A stretch of 64,000 nucleotides of DNA from NCBI GenBank assembly GCA_963082975.1, contig OY720346.1, positions 38,715,787 to 38,779,786 on the forward strand, written 5' to 3'. How positions within the stretch are numbered: the first letter of the stretch is position 1; each line of letters starts with the position of its first letter. Below are positions 46,766-56,711 of this stretch, in pieces. The translations under genes were made by a program, and so were the position numbers. Source of the stretch: Labia minor (lineage: Eukaryota; Arthropoda; Insecta; Dermaptera; Spongiphoridae). Under the pieces are notes generated by a model. The model ran no database searches, had not been told where the DNA came from, and saw only the letters and a program-made list of their open reading frames with translations.

Positions 46766-48524
46766 AATTCTTTATTGTATGAATTTAAAAAAACCTTAGC
46801 AGGATAAAATATCTCTAAAATATACAAATTTATATATACAATTTTGGCTACTATAATAAGATAAGATATAAAGAAAAAAAAGAGAGAGAAGAGGCATTTA
46901 ATGTCATTTTCAAATTGAATTCTGTCTCATATCTATAGTATATATTTTCCTATAAAAAAAAAACAATCTCCCAGTGAAACGACTATATCGAATTTTTCAC
47001 GTTTTGGATTCCCATCATTTCAGAGAGTGCATGCCAATTCCTACGTATTTGATTTGTCTCACTAGTCAGTTTAACCATTTCTTTCATTAACAGAAAAAAT
47101 AAATAAAATGTCGTTAAAATAAAAATAAATAAATAAATAAAATAACTTGGCTGGAAATGTCAAATAAAATTTCTTTCATTTTCATATTCATATCATCGGG
47201 CCGGTTTTACATGGAAATGAAGAAGATGATAGGTTGTTATGTTTATTTTGTGCAAAAGCAAATGACCTCTGCTTCTGCTCTCATGCTGGGTTGTATTTAT
47301 AGCTCCAATTCCAAAACCTAGTTCTCCATCTGTTTTTATTCTTATACTTAGTGTTTAGGCGATACAATAAGCTCAGTGGGTGTTTTGTGTGTATTCTGGA
47401 TTAAAAATAACTTTTCTTTTTTTTTACACTCATTGCCCTTAAATACTTGTTTACATTGTAGAATGAATTATAAATACAGTAGTGAGAAGTTTTTTTTCCA
47501 CTGTTTATTTAAAGTGTAAAATTTGCATTATCTTGAATATTTATATAAGATACATAAATCCAAATTTGAGGAATCATAAAAAAATTCTAAAATATTCTCA
47601 CTTTATAATAAAAATAAAAGGTAAATGAGAAAAAAATTAAATAGTTAAAGAGAGAGAGTAAATTAAATTTACTAAATCAAAAATATTAAAATATTATATC
47701 ACTTAAATTACAATTATTTATTTACTTGCACATTTTTATTCTGTGAATTATTTTTTTTTTTAGTTTTCATTTAAAATATTTTTATTATAAAATTAATCTT
47801 CATTTTCTATTATTATTTTATTTTAAACTTTATAGTAACATTCTAACTCTGTAAATCTTTGTATAAGCCACCGGGAAAAAAGTAGTCATCTCTGGAGAAA
47901 TCATGCAAACTCCCCCTCTGGGCATCATAACCACTTGGATATGTTTTGGTAGTGAATCCACAATGTTTTTCAGGTACGATGCGTTCAGTGTAAGTAATAA
48001 ATTGAGGATTTATAAGAGCAAATCTACCAAATTACGAAGATGATAATTTCGGTATTCTACTACTTTCTTAAATTAATTTATAGTTTCTTGAACTTTACTG
48101 TTGTCATCTTCAAAATCAGGAGATCAAGAATACCTGATCGTCTAGAAACTTAACATAAACATGTTTGTAATGGTAATAATTTTCTCAATGAACAGAAACA
48201 ATCAGAAACACACCCCAAAATACCTACGACTTGAATCAGCCCTTGAACACAATCAGGATAAAATAAACCCACGGTGAACCCAACAGCGTCCATCATGTGA
48301 AACAAAATGACATAAACGTGATTCATCCGACCACACACATAACATTCCACCATTCAATTACTGTTCATTAACGGTGATTTCAAATTCATTGAAGACGCAT
48401 AGTTTTCTGTGTCTGTGTGAGGAATAATCCCTTGAAAAGTGACCGACTCTCCATGTTCATTCCTTGCAGTCTTCATCACGATTTTCTGTAGCAATCAAAC
48501 CGGTTGAGATAATTATCTCTAATA
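46766..48524. other. Spacer with two complex islands
   Basis: Islands at about 47150-47400 and 47860-48520 have balanced composition in A+T-rich surroundings. The second carries a minus-strand frame (48353-48150) reading MVECYVCGRMNHVYVILFHM and further transposase-like hydrophobic text, preceded on the same strand by ARNEHGESVTFQ in another frame. It may be a decayed DNA transposon protein, but I cannot name a family. The first island has no long frame. Confidence 0.35.
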
Positions 48525-48680
48525 TATTTATTAAAACTTTTGTGGTTTTATTATTAAATTTATTTATTTATTTATTAAATTAAAATAATAATTGTACAAC
48601 GTTTCGATTGTAATGGCCATTTGCAGTTAACGAGTAAGCGCACAGTACTTGAGAACGTTTGCAGAATAAGAAACCGAAAC
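48525..48680 (-). repeat. Penelope-like terminus with hammerhead-like hairpin, copy 4
   Basis: On the minus strand: GTTCTCAAGTACTGTGCGCT, then CAATCGAAACGTTGTACAAT and TATTATTTTAATTTAATAAA, ending with AAACCACAAAAGTTTTAATA. The CAATCGAAACGTTGTACAAT block is shared with copy 3, and the AAAACCAC...AAAG tail with all copies. The pairing half of the stem is changed here. Confidence 0.45.
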
Positions 48681-49379
48681 TCTTAACAGGAATTTGTCTT
48701 CAGGAACAATTCTAACTTTTTGTTTTTACAGTGCTCTTTAGGCTGGTGCTTTATTGATATATGAAGAAGTTAATAAAAGTTCATCGATTCACAATCTTGG
48801 TAATCTACGTCAAAAGTTATAAAATATCAACTATTGAGTTATTCAAAACCTATTATAAACGTATTTTAGATTTACCTCCACCAGAGTGAAAAAATTGTTT
48901 CAAGAATTAGTTCAAACTCGTGCAAAAGTGTTTTTGTTTTGATGTTGATGGAGAGAGAATATTTTGAAAGGCAATTTGATCATAAGTAAAATTTGTTTTT
49001 TCAGGTCAGCAATATAAATAGCAACCCTGGTATACGTGTTATAATCACAGTATTGAAACAACATGTAGTTTAGTTTATATGTCATGTTCCCCCCTCCCCT
49101 TCTGCATCTAATTTAATATGACTGACATGACACTGACATTGCAATCAAGTAAACAATATATATATATATATATATATATACATAAAGAAATATATCTAAG
49201 TATATAAAATATATAAAGAAACTTAATTGCTATTTAAACATTTCTTGATTTTATTTACATAAAAATCTATTACAGCAAAATACATATACATAATTATCAT
49301 TTATTTAAAAATGAACTTTAAACATAGAATAAATTATCAATCTCCTCTTCATCCCCCTCTTCTTTCCTACTGTTTTTAA

Positions 49380-49413
<34 letters not shown>

Positions 49414-50195
49414 ATTGCTACAAAAGTTAATTATTCACTGTTTATATATATATGAAAAAGATTATAATATTAAGTTATCGCACTCGTTTTTATTTAACAT
49501 ACTATATTAATTAACAGCGTGGCAGAGAAAATTTCATTAATATGTCATAAGCAAACTCATATATCATCATCAATTAATCATTCCTTTCCAATCGATTTCA
49601 TATATAATCTTTAGTATAAATAAAAAATATTACATTAATATTTATGAGTATATCATAAAAACTGATTATCGTATATCTTAATAAATTTTCCTGATTGAAA
49701 TCGATTTAGATTAATAACAATTTCAATTATATATTTATAATATTTGTCATCGTAAGAATATAGTCATTTTTTTTATATATAAAATTTACTATCTATTTTC
49801 GATATTTATTTAAGATTAACAAAAATTTGAATAATGTAATATGTAATTTGAATATAATCAATTGTGAATAAGTCTTCTCATGGTATGAAGTAATAACGGA
49901 TTTACTATGAAATGTGTAATATTTTTATTATGGTCTTTGTAATGTAAATTTTTTTTTTATTATAAATAGTTTATGATCATATTGTAGTTATAATTGACAC
50001 CACACTTTGAGCACCAATTATCCCATAGATTATAAATAATTAATGTTAATATAAACATTATACTCATTAATCATCCTAGCAAGAAAAGAACAATACACAG
50101 TAATTGAAAAACAATAAAAATAATAGATTCAAGTTAAAAAAATCTTATCTTATTATGCTAGCTAAAATTGTATATATCTATAACCATTGGTTCTC
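48681..50195. other. Spacer, mostly A+T-rich
   Basis: TA runs at 49158-49182 and 49383-49408. A moderately complex stretch at 48690-49130 is unassigned. Confidence 0.55.
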
Positions 50196-51060
50196 AAAAA
50201 CCGCTCTAACGATTTTTTTCAAATTCACACTAGATATAGTATTTATAAATAAAAATTGTGTTTTATTGATCACATCTCTTGAAACTTACAGCTTCATTAT
50301 TAATTTCTTAATTAAAAATTATATATGGGTGACGTCAGAAATGGCATCCATTTTGAAATTTTACTCCGCCTTTTTTTAAAAAATTTTTTAAAGGATATTG
50401 TATTAATATTTTTTTTATATTTAAAATATTTTAAAATTTATTATTTAATTTCGAAATAAAATTAAAAATATTTATTTTTAATAAAATATATATATATTTA
50501 TTAATCTCTCTCAAAAAAAACAACAACAAAACAAATAAATGTCTTTGAAAGATGGTAAAAATATCTTTTTAATTATTAAAATATCATAGACCAATGGTAA
50601 GAACAATTGTTTTTACTCCCTGAGTTCGAAGGATCGAAACTCGCCGCGTGCATTTTTTTTTTTATCTATTTTCGTGATTTATTTATTCATTGTTCTTTTA
50701 TTAAATTTAATTTATTTTATTTTATTTTATTAATTAAAATGATGCAACATTTAATAATTGTAATATTGTAATAAAAAAACCGGAGGAAAATAATTTTTTT
50801 TTTTTTTTTTTTTATCTATTATTTTTTAATAAATTACTATTTTATATTTATTTATTCATTGTTCTTTTATTAAATTTAAATATTTATTAATATTATTTAT
50901 TATTAATTTATATATCGATGACATATGACATTCATATTGAAATTTGACTCCCGCCTTTTTTTAAAAGATATATATTTTTTATATTTAAAATATTTTAAAA
51001 TTGTTTATTTAATTTCGAAATAAAATTAAAAATATATATTTTAATAATATTTTATAATTA
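50196..51060 (+). repeat. Diverged repeat present twice (50320-50500 and 50925-51060)
   Basis: ATTTTGAAATTTTACTCCGC, CTTTTTTTAAAA and the following ATATTTAAAATATTTTAAAA, TTTCGAAATAAAATTAAAAA recur about 600 bp downstream with substitutions. TTATTTATTCATTGTTCTTT is also repeated (50680 and 50850). The 91-codon frame at 50104-50379 lies over the first copy and shows no domain. Confidence 0.5.
50590..50665 (+). repeat. Possible tRNA-derived SINE remnant
   Basis: GAGTTCGAAGGATCGAAACT resembles an RNA polymerase III B box (GTTCGA-type), preceded about 35 bp upstream by an AGACCAATGG A-box-like stretch and followed by a T-run terminator. Weak evidence; no second copy was found in the window. Confidence 0.25.
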
Positions 51061-51211
51061 TAAATTACGATATATATTTATCATTCTTCCAATAAAAAAA
51101 AAATATTCATGCACTTAGAAACATACCTACCTCAAGTTCCATTCATTTTAATCAGATTGATGCAATGATGCAACATTTAATAATTGTAATAAATATTTAA
51201 AGAATTGTATA

Positions 51212-51557
51212 TCAGCTCGGTGTCCCAAGTATTAATATTACCAGCCAAACCCAATATAATAATGAATTATTTTTTTTTAACTTAATTACCTAGCCGAGGC
51301 TCGGGGTCCCGGTGTGATCTTAATATATTGTCAGAATTAGATAAATAATGTAGAGAGAAAAATTATTTAAAAATAGATATTTATTTAAATGAAATAAAAT
51401 TATTTAATTTACAGAATGAAAATGACTATAATAATGTCTAAACATTTTTTCGAGCGACAGCTCGGTATCCCAGGTATTAATATTATCAGCCAAACCCAAT
51501 AATAATGAATCATTTTTTTTAACTTAAGTACCGAGCCGAGGCTCGGGGTCCCGGTAC
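51212..51557 (+). repeat. Short repeat family G, two copies
   Basis: Copies at about 51212-51313 and 51458-51557 share CAGCTCGGT(G/A)TCCCA at the start, ATTAATATTA(C/T)CAGCCAAAC in the middle, and GCCGAGGCTCGGGGTCCCGG at the end. The end forms a CCGAG/CTCGG hairpin. At about 100 bp each with a terminal hairpin they look like tiny non-autonomous elements. Class is unknown. Confidence 0.55.
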
Positions 51558-51579
51558 TATAAATTAAATGGTAAAATAA

Positions 51580-51830
51580 TTTTACCGACAGATGATAGGA
51601 AGGGAAGGTATTGTTTTCACATGTGGAGATTTTTACATATCTTCACGAATCATGCAATTTGTTAACAGAAAAAAGTATTTCTAGCATGATGTCTGTCCGT
51701 CCGTCTGTCCATTGTGTGCCGTTAAACCAAAACGGCTCAACAGATTTTGATAAAATTTGATATAGTTACTTAATTAGTAGCATTAATTCATCAACTTTTG
51801 GAGGATATTCAAAACCCTAGTAGTAGATTA
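51580..51830 (+). mobile_element. Family A element, copy A9, 5' half, diverged
   Basis: Starts TTTACCGACAGATGATAGGA and runs through the GTCC microsatellite and CGGCTCAACAGATTTTGATA, then decays around CAAAACCCTAGTAG. No 3' end. Confidence 0.6.
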
Positions 51831-52000
51831 CAAAGTATTAATTATTCTCCTAATTGAATAATATTTTCTGAAACAAAGTACGTAATATTTTTCATATTTA
51901 AATTTACATTTTAATAAATTGTGCAATTTGCAAATTTGAATGGAAACAAAGATCCAAATGAGAGAAAACGTTTATAGCAGGCCTGGCCAACCCAAATGAC

Positions 52001-52192
52001 CAGTGATGTATATTGGTAAAATAAGAAGTAAGGGAACGTACAGAGGAAGAAAAAAAAGCCCTATTTTCAGCAAACTATTTTTTCCATATAAATTTTTATT
52101 TTTTCTTATTCTTACTATTCAAAGTATTAACGAACACAATAAAAGAAATTCTAACAGTAGATTTAAGTGGGAGTTGTCGGGACATGAAAAAG
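52001..52192. mobile_element. Family D MITE fragment
   Basis: CAGTGATGTATATTGGTAAA and about 190 bp onward match the left part of the element at 15160-15421. The right end is lost. Confidence 0.5.
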
Positions 52193-52555
52193 TTTATTTT
52201 ATTATTTTTCGGCTACTTTTTTTTTAAATCAAAATAATAATAACAATTTAAAATAAAAAATATATTCTCTATAAATCAATATATTTATAAGACAGTTCTA
52301 TCACATACTCCTCCTAAACGACTTATGAGATTTGGGCCATTCCAATGCCGTTTGATAGCCCTCGGGTTAATCTCTATTAATAGCGTGAAACCCATTGGAA
52401 AACAATAAATACTTTTTGAGAAAAGTGAAAAAGTAATTTTTTTCTTACTTTTTATTATTTTTGACGTCATTTGTGACGTCACATCCAGTGCCTCTTATAT
52501 CTTATATTTTTCAATCTTTTGCGTTTCAATTTCTTTGCGTCTGAGGGATCTCACA

Positions 52556-52731
52556 CTGGTATATAATTAATTTACTGATTAAATTAAAATATATTTTAAA
52601 TGTTTTATGTAATATACTGATTGAAGCAAAATGGATGAAAACCTTTTACTACTTTCAACCAAATACTATGTACCACTCGGGGGTACAGGGGGCGTAGCCC
52701 CCGTCTAGGTGTGAAGAGCGCCGGAGGCTAG
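52556..52731 (+). mobile_element. Helitron 3' terminus (family H-c), copy H2
   Basis: Shares TTTACTGATTAAATTAAAAT, TATGTACCACTCGGGGGTAC and GGGGGCGTAGCCCCC with H1 and ends AGAGCGCCGGAGGCTAG then T. The final hairpin has lost part of one arm compared with H1. The sequence ATACTGATTGAATCAAAATG near 53420 is a further fragment of this family. Confidence 0.7.
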
Positions 52732-53078
52732 TTACTATTATTTCTAATTTTTTCTTCCTATTTATGGAATCAAATATGTAGTTTAAAAATTGTAGGATAT
52801 ATTTTAAATAAAAAAATGAATTAATTAAAATTATTTCAATTATATTCTGTTTTTGAATATACAGACGAGAAATGAAAGTACAAAAGAAATATAAAGTTAA
52901 CTGACGGGCCGCACAATTTTTCACGGTGGGCCGCGGATTGGCCAGGCCTGGCTTATTGACTAAATAAAGAAGGGCACGATGGTTATCTCGAAAAAAGTAA
53001 AATAAGTATATAAAAAAAAATAAAATATATTTTTGTTGATGAAATTGAATTGCTATTTTCTTTATAAACATATTTTAT

Positions 53079-53658
53079 AGAATTATTTATTTCTTGACAT
53101 ATTTTGTTACTTTGTATTCGTTGCAAATATCACTAAAGAGTAGTAGTAAAAATGTATGAGGTAGCTCATTTTGTTTAATTTTATCAAATATTTTTTTTAA
53201 CTAAGATGTCCTATGATGATATAAATTAAACATTGGTTTATTAAACCATGTTCATTTTTCTGAGGACATACAGATATATTCATAAAATAATAGAACGTGT
53301 TGTCATTATTAATATGGTATATAAACAATTTAAAAGGCGAAAAAAGATAATATGCTACTCAAAAGTGATCAACAAAGGAGTTCTATACATCGAACCCCGT
53401 CGTGGATATGAATATTTTAATATACTGATTGAATCAAAATGAATTAAAACCTTTCTCATACTGACTTACAACAAATTATTATGTATTAAATAATAATTTA
53501 AACTTGCTTCACTTATATTTACCGACCGACGATAGTAAGGGAGGTATTGTTTCTTTGCTTAATGTCTTTAATTAAAAAGATATGAAATAATTTGACTGTT
53601 TTAATACGCGTTTATTGATTACTATATCGGTGCGAAATATTCGCATTGGCCAGCTAGT
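53079..53658 (+). mobile_element. Helitron terminus (family H-a), broken copy
   Basis: TTTATTTCTTGACATATTTT at the left and TTTAATACGCGTTTATTGAT, TGCGAAATATTCGCATTGGC, CAGCTAG at the right match the element at 35370-35498 on the opposite strand. Between them lie family H-c sequence and a 36-bp family A fragment (53517-53553, ACCGACCGACGATAGTAAGG). Confidence 0.6.
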
Positions 53659-53669
53659 AGAGATAATAT

Positions 53670-53727
53670 TGTTTGTAAATTAATTTATTTCAAATCGTAG
53701 GTCGGTTCTGTCCTGTCCACAGCTCAT
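53670..53727 (+). mobile_element. Family A 3' end fragment, diverged
   Basis: AATTAATTTATTTCAAATCG, TAGGTCGGTTCTGTCCTGTC, CACAGCTCATT is the 3' inverted motif and hairpin of family A with several changes. It directly precedes the 5' end of A11, so two A elements are head-to-tail here. Confidence 0.55.
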
Positions 53728-55042
53728 TTTTACCGACCGACGACCCGTAAGGGAGGTATTGTTTTCACACCAAATTTCACATGTGGAGATTTTTACATAT
53801 CTCCACGAATCATGCATTTTCTTAACAGAAATAAGTTGACCTGTGGCCAGGTCCGAACCGACCGACGGTTTGAAGTAAATTAATTTCCAGCTACAGAAAC
53901 AATTTCAAATAATTTTAATATATCTATTAATGTAATAAAAAACATATAGGCATATAACATAAAAATTTTTAATTTTATTTTATTTATAATATATGTATAT
54001 ATTTATATGTAAGACCAGGCTGTGACGTCATGAATGGCTGGATGATGTCATATAATTTTAAATCAAGAAAAAACTAATAAATATGATTTTCCCGAGGATA
54101 AAACCAATACAAAGTGCATGATTCGTGGTGATATATAAAAAAATCTCCTCATGTGAAATTTGGTGTGAAAATAACCCTTCCCTTCCTATCGTCGATCGCT
54201 AATACTACCACTTCCGGTTCACGGATTTGCACCAAAAGTTGATCAATTCATCCCACTGATGCATTAAGTAAATATACCAATTTTCATCAAAATCGGTTGA
54301 GCCGTTCAGGCTGTACACATCTATACGGACGGACAGACGGACAGACGGACGGACAGACGGACGGACAGACGGACAGACGGACAGACGGACGGACAGACAT
54401 CATGCTAAAAATACTTTTTTCTGTTTAGAAAATGCATGATTCGTGGAGATATGTAAAAATCTCCACATGTGAAATTTGGTGTGAAAACAATACCTCCCTT
54501 ACTATCGTCGGTCGGTAAAAAGTATTTTTAGCATGATGTCTGTCCGTCTGTCCGTCCGTCCGTATAGATGTGTACAGCCTGAACGGCTCAACGGATTTTG
54601 ATGAAATTTGGTATATTTACTTAATGCATCAGTAGGATGAATTGATCAACTTTTGGCGCAAATCCGGAAACCGGAAGTGGTAGTATTAGCGATCGACGAT
54701 AGGAAGGCAAGGGTTATTTTCACACAAAATTTCACATGAGATTTTTTACATATCACCACGAATCATGCACTTTGTATTGGTTTTATCCTCGATAAAAATC
54801 ATCTTTATTAGATTTTTCTTAATTTAAAATAATATGACGTCATCTAACCATTCATGAAGTCACAGCCTGGTCTTACATATATATTATAAATAAAATAAAA
54901 TTAAAAATATTTATGTTATATCCATATCTGTTTTTTATTACATTAATAGATATATTAAAATTATTTGAAATTGTTTCTGTAGCTGGAATTTAATTTACTT
55001 CAAACCGTCGGTCGGTTCGGACCTGGCCACAGGTCAACTTAT
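53728..55042 (+). mobile_element. Family A element, copy A11, split by A12
   Basis: Starts TTTTACCGACCGACGACCCG at 53728 and stops at CTTAACAGAA (53830); resumes at 54518 with AAAAGTATTTTTAGCATGAT and ends GGACCTGGCCACAGGTCAAC, TTATT. Intact copies read CAGAAAAAAGTATTTTTAGC at the break, so A12 inserted into an A-run, with no duplicated target. Confidence 0.75.
53831..54520 (-). mobile_element. Family A element, copy A12, full length, nested in A11
   Basis: Left ATAAGTTGACCTGTGGCCAG, right GTCGGTCGGTAAAA. It has the longest GGAC microsatellite of the family here (about 54327-54392). One TGACGTCA has become TGATGTCA. Both ends are intact, so this copy defines the element boundaries. Confidence 0.8.
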
Positions 55043-55383
55043 TATGAAATATATTTACATTAAATTAAAATTATATCACATTCGGCAAACAATTTTAAAT
55101 TTAAATTGAACCATTTACATTAATACGCCACCTCCTTGTTTTGTTTTTTTTTTTCAAAATATGATAATTTCATTAATGAACTTCTTACTGATATATTTAT
55201 AATTTTTTTTTTAAATTTTCATTAAGATCTTTGAATAACATTAAGCTTAATGATTTAATAGAATTAATAGAATTAAACTTATTGATTCGATTTAAGATGT
55301 ATTCTAACACCACTAATTTTAAAAATGAATATTTGTTTATTTTATTTTATTTTAATATGTATTTTATTTGAAATAATTTGCAG
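55043..55383. other. A+T-rich spacer
   Basis: Low-complexity DNA ending in ATTTGAAATAATTTGCAG, a splice-acceptor-like sequence before the island that follows. Confidence 0.45.
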
Positions 55384-55495
55384 TAGAGCGCTCACCTCTG
55401 CACTCCCCGCTCGCCCCTCTCCTAGCCCCTCCGCCGCCAGGCCTCACCTCCGCCTGCCGTCCGGCCGAGTTGAACGTATTAGTTCCCCTTCCCTG
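55384..55495 (+). other. G+C-rich island, candidate host exon
   Basis: The most C+G-rich stretch of the window (CCCCTCCGCCGCCAGGCCTC) in an A+T desert. It is bounded by a TTTGCAG acceptor-like site and a CCCTG/GTGAGTG donor-like site. One plus-strand frame is open throughout, reading a low-complexity S/P/A/R-rich stretch (PARPSPSPSAARP). On the minus strand an acceptor-like CACTCACCAG and donor-like GAG/GTGAGC also exist, so strand is unsettled. It could be a coding exon, a 5' UTR exon or a CpG-rich promoter fragment. The frame does not join directly to that of the candidate exon at 56626. Confidence 0.35.
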
Positions 55496-56251
55496 GTGAG
55501 TGTGAGACCCTGAACGGCCCCTCCACTGAAATCATCCCTTAATCAGTCGCTAATCAAGAATTAATTGTAATTTTATTATTTATTTTTATGAATTAAAAGG
55601 AAGATTAGTGAACTTTAAAAAAAAAATATTTCAATAAAAATTAAATTTTATAAAGTGCATTTTTATAATTTTTTATTCATATACCCAAATAAATTTATAA
55701 ATTTTTAATTCAAATCTTTGAAAAGAATTAATCTTAAATATTCTATCAGATCTCATTAATTAAATTTTATTAAAAGTTAAATTAAAATTATTTAAAAATT
55801 AAAAAATCATATACAAAATTTTATTTTTCTTTAAATATATTTATTGAAATATTTTTTAAATTTCAATATATATATTAATCCTATTAAAACTTATTTATTT
55901 AAAAATATGAAGATGTGCTGATTATTTTCAAAATTCATATAATATAATTATAAATCAAAAAAATATAAATTGCTTATATTCATATAGGAATATATATTCT
56001 TTCTAATCTCATTATCGCTCACACCGTTCCTTTCAAATCTCATATGAATATTGTTTTGTCAATTTCATATTATTATAACACTTTTGAAAAATGAATAATA
56101 TTTCTATTACCTATATATCAATTAAACAAAATAAAATCTTCGTGAAATTAATAATATAATCATAATTAGTTTTCTGATGTTTTCTAAGATATTTTTATTA
56201 TATGTCTATTAAATGCGTATTATAACTTATTATAACCATGGTTCTATATAG
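55496..56251. other. A+T-rich spacer
   Basis: Contains at 55934-55985 the source-like copy of the 48-bp sequence later found in the loop of the foldback element at 56252. Confidence 0.5.
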
Positions 56252-56445
56252 CAGTGCTCCGCAACCGGTGTGACGCGGCACACTGGTTTGCCTTAAAGGA
56301 GATACAGGTGTGCCGCCGCGATCAAATGAAACTTAGAAATCCGCATATAATATAATTATAAATCAAAAAAATATAAATTTCTTATATTCATGTATCTCCT
56401 TTAAGGCAAACCAGTGTGCCGCGTCACACCGGTTGCGGAGCACTG
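56252..56445. mobile_element. Foldback hAT MITE, 194 bp
   Basis: Inverted arms of about 56 bp (starting CAGTGCTCCGCAACCGGTGT and running to GGAGATACA) are flanked by CTATATAG at 56244-56251 and 56446-56453, a perfect 8-bp hAT duplication. The loop (about 56343-56390) is nearly identical to host DNA at 55934-55985, which is not expected of element sequence. Confidence 0.85.
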
Positions 56446-56625
56446 CTATATAGGATGTAAAATAATTTTAGTATTTTAATATTACAGAAATAAGATGATA
56501 TTTTTAAAAATCTATACACTTTTTAAATCCTATTAATATTATTTATTTATATATTTATATCTTATTTTTTTATTTCCTGTATATAATATAAATATCTAAT
56601 CTTAATTATTTTTTTCTTTATCGAG

Positions 56626-56711
56626 GCGAGAGTGATGGACATCAATTCAACTCTATGAGCTGTTCTTCGAGTTTAACCTGCGAGAAATATCAACCCTTTA
56701 TTAACTCCGAG
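56626..56711 (+). other. Candidate host coding exon, 86 bp
   Basis: Preceded by a pyrimidine tract and AG (TTTTTTTCTTTATCGAG) and followed by the donor-like GAG/GTCAGT. One frame is open across it (ESDGHQFNSMSCSSSLTCEK and on to NSE), with codon-like composition unlike its flanks. A 10-bp stretch at 56888-56897 between TACAG and GTAAGT could be a micro-exon. I do not recognise the protein. Evidence is splice-site shape and composition only. Confidence 0.35.

Larger units (their letters stand above)
51978..52950. mobile_element. hAT element remnant filled by later insertions
   Basis: Ends CAGGCCTGGCCAACCCAAAT and GGATTGGCCAGGCCTG are inverted repeats; flanks GTTTATAG and GCTTATTG match at 6 of 8 positions, a decayed duplication. 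The GGGCCGC-type subterminal sequence links it to the MITE at 60933. Its interior holds family D (from about 52001), a TGACGTCA-bearing stretch and Helitron terminus H2. Confidence 0.6.

Noticed and set aside
50104-50379. 91-codon frame
   Set aside because: Overlaps a repeat present again at 50925 where the frame is not kept; no motif.
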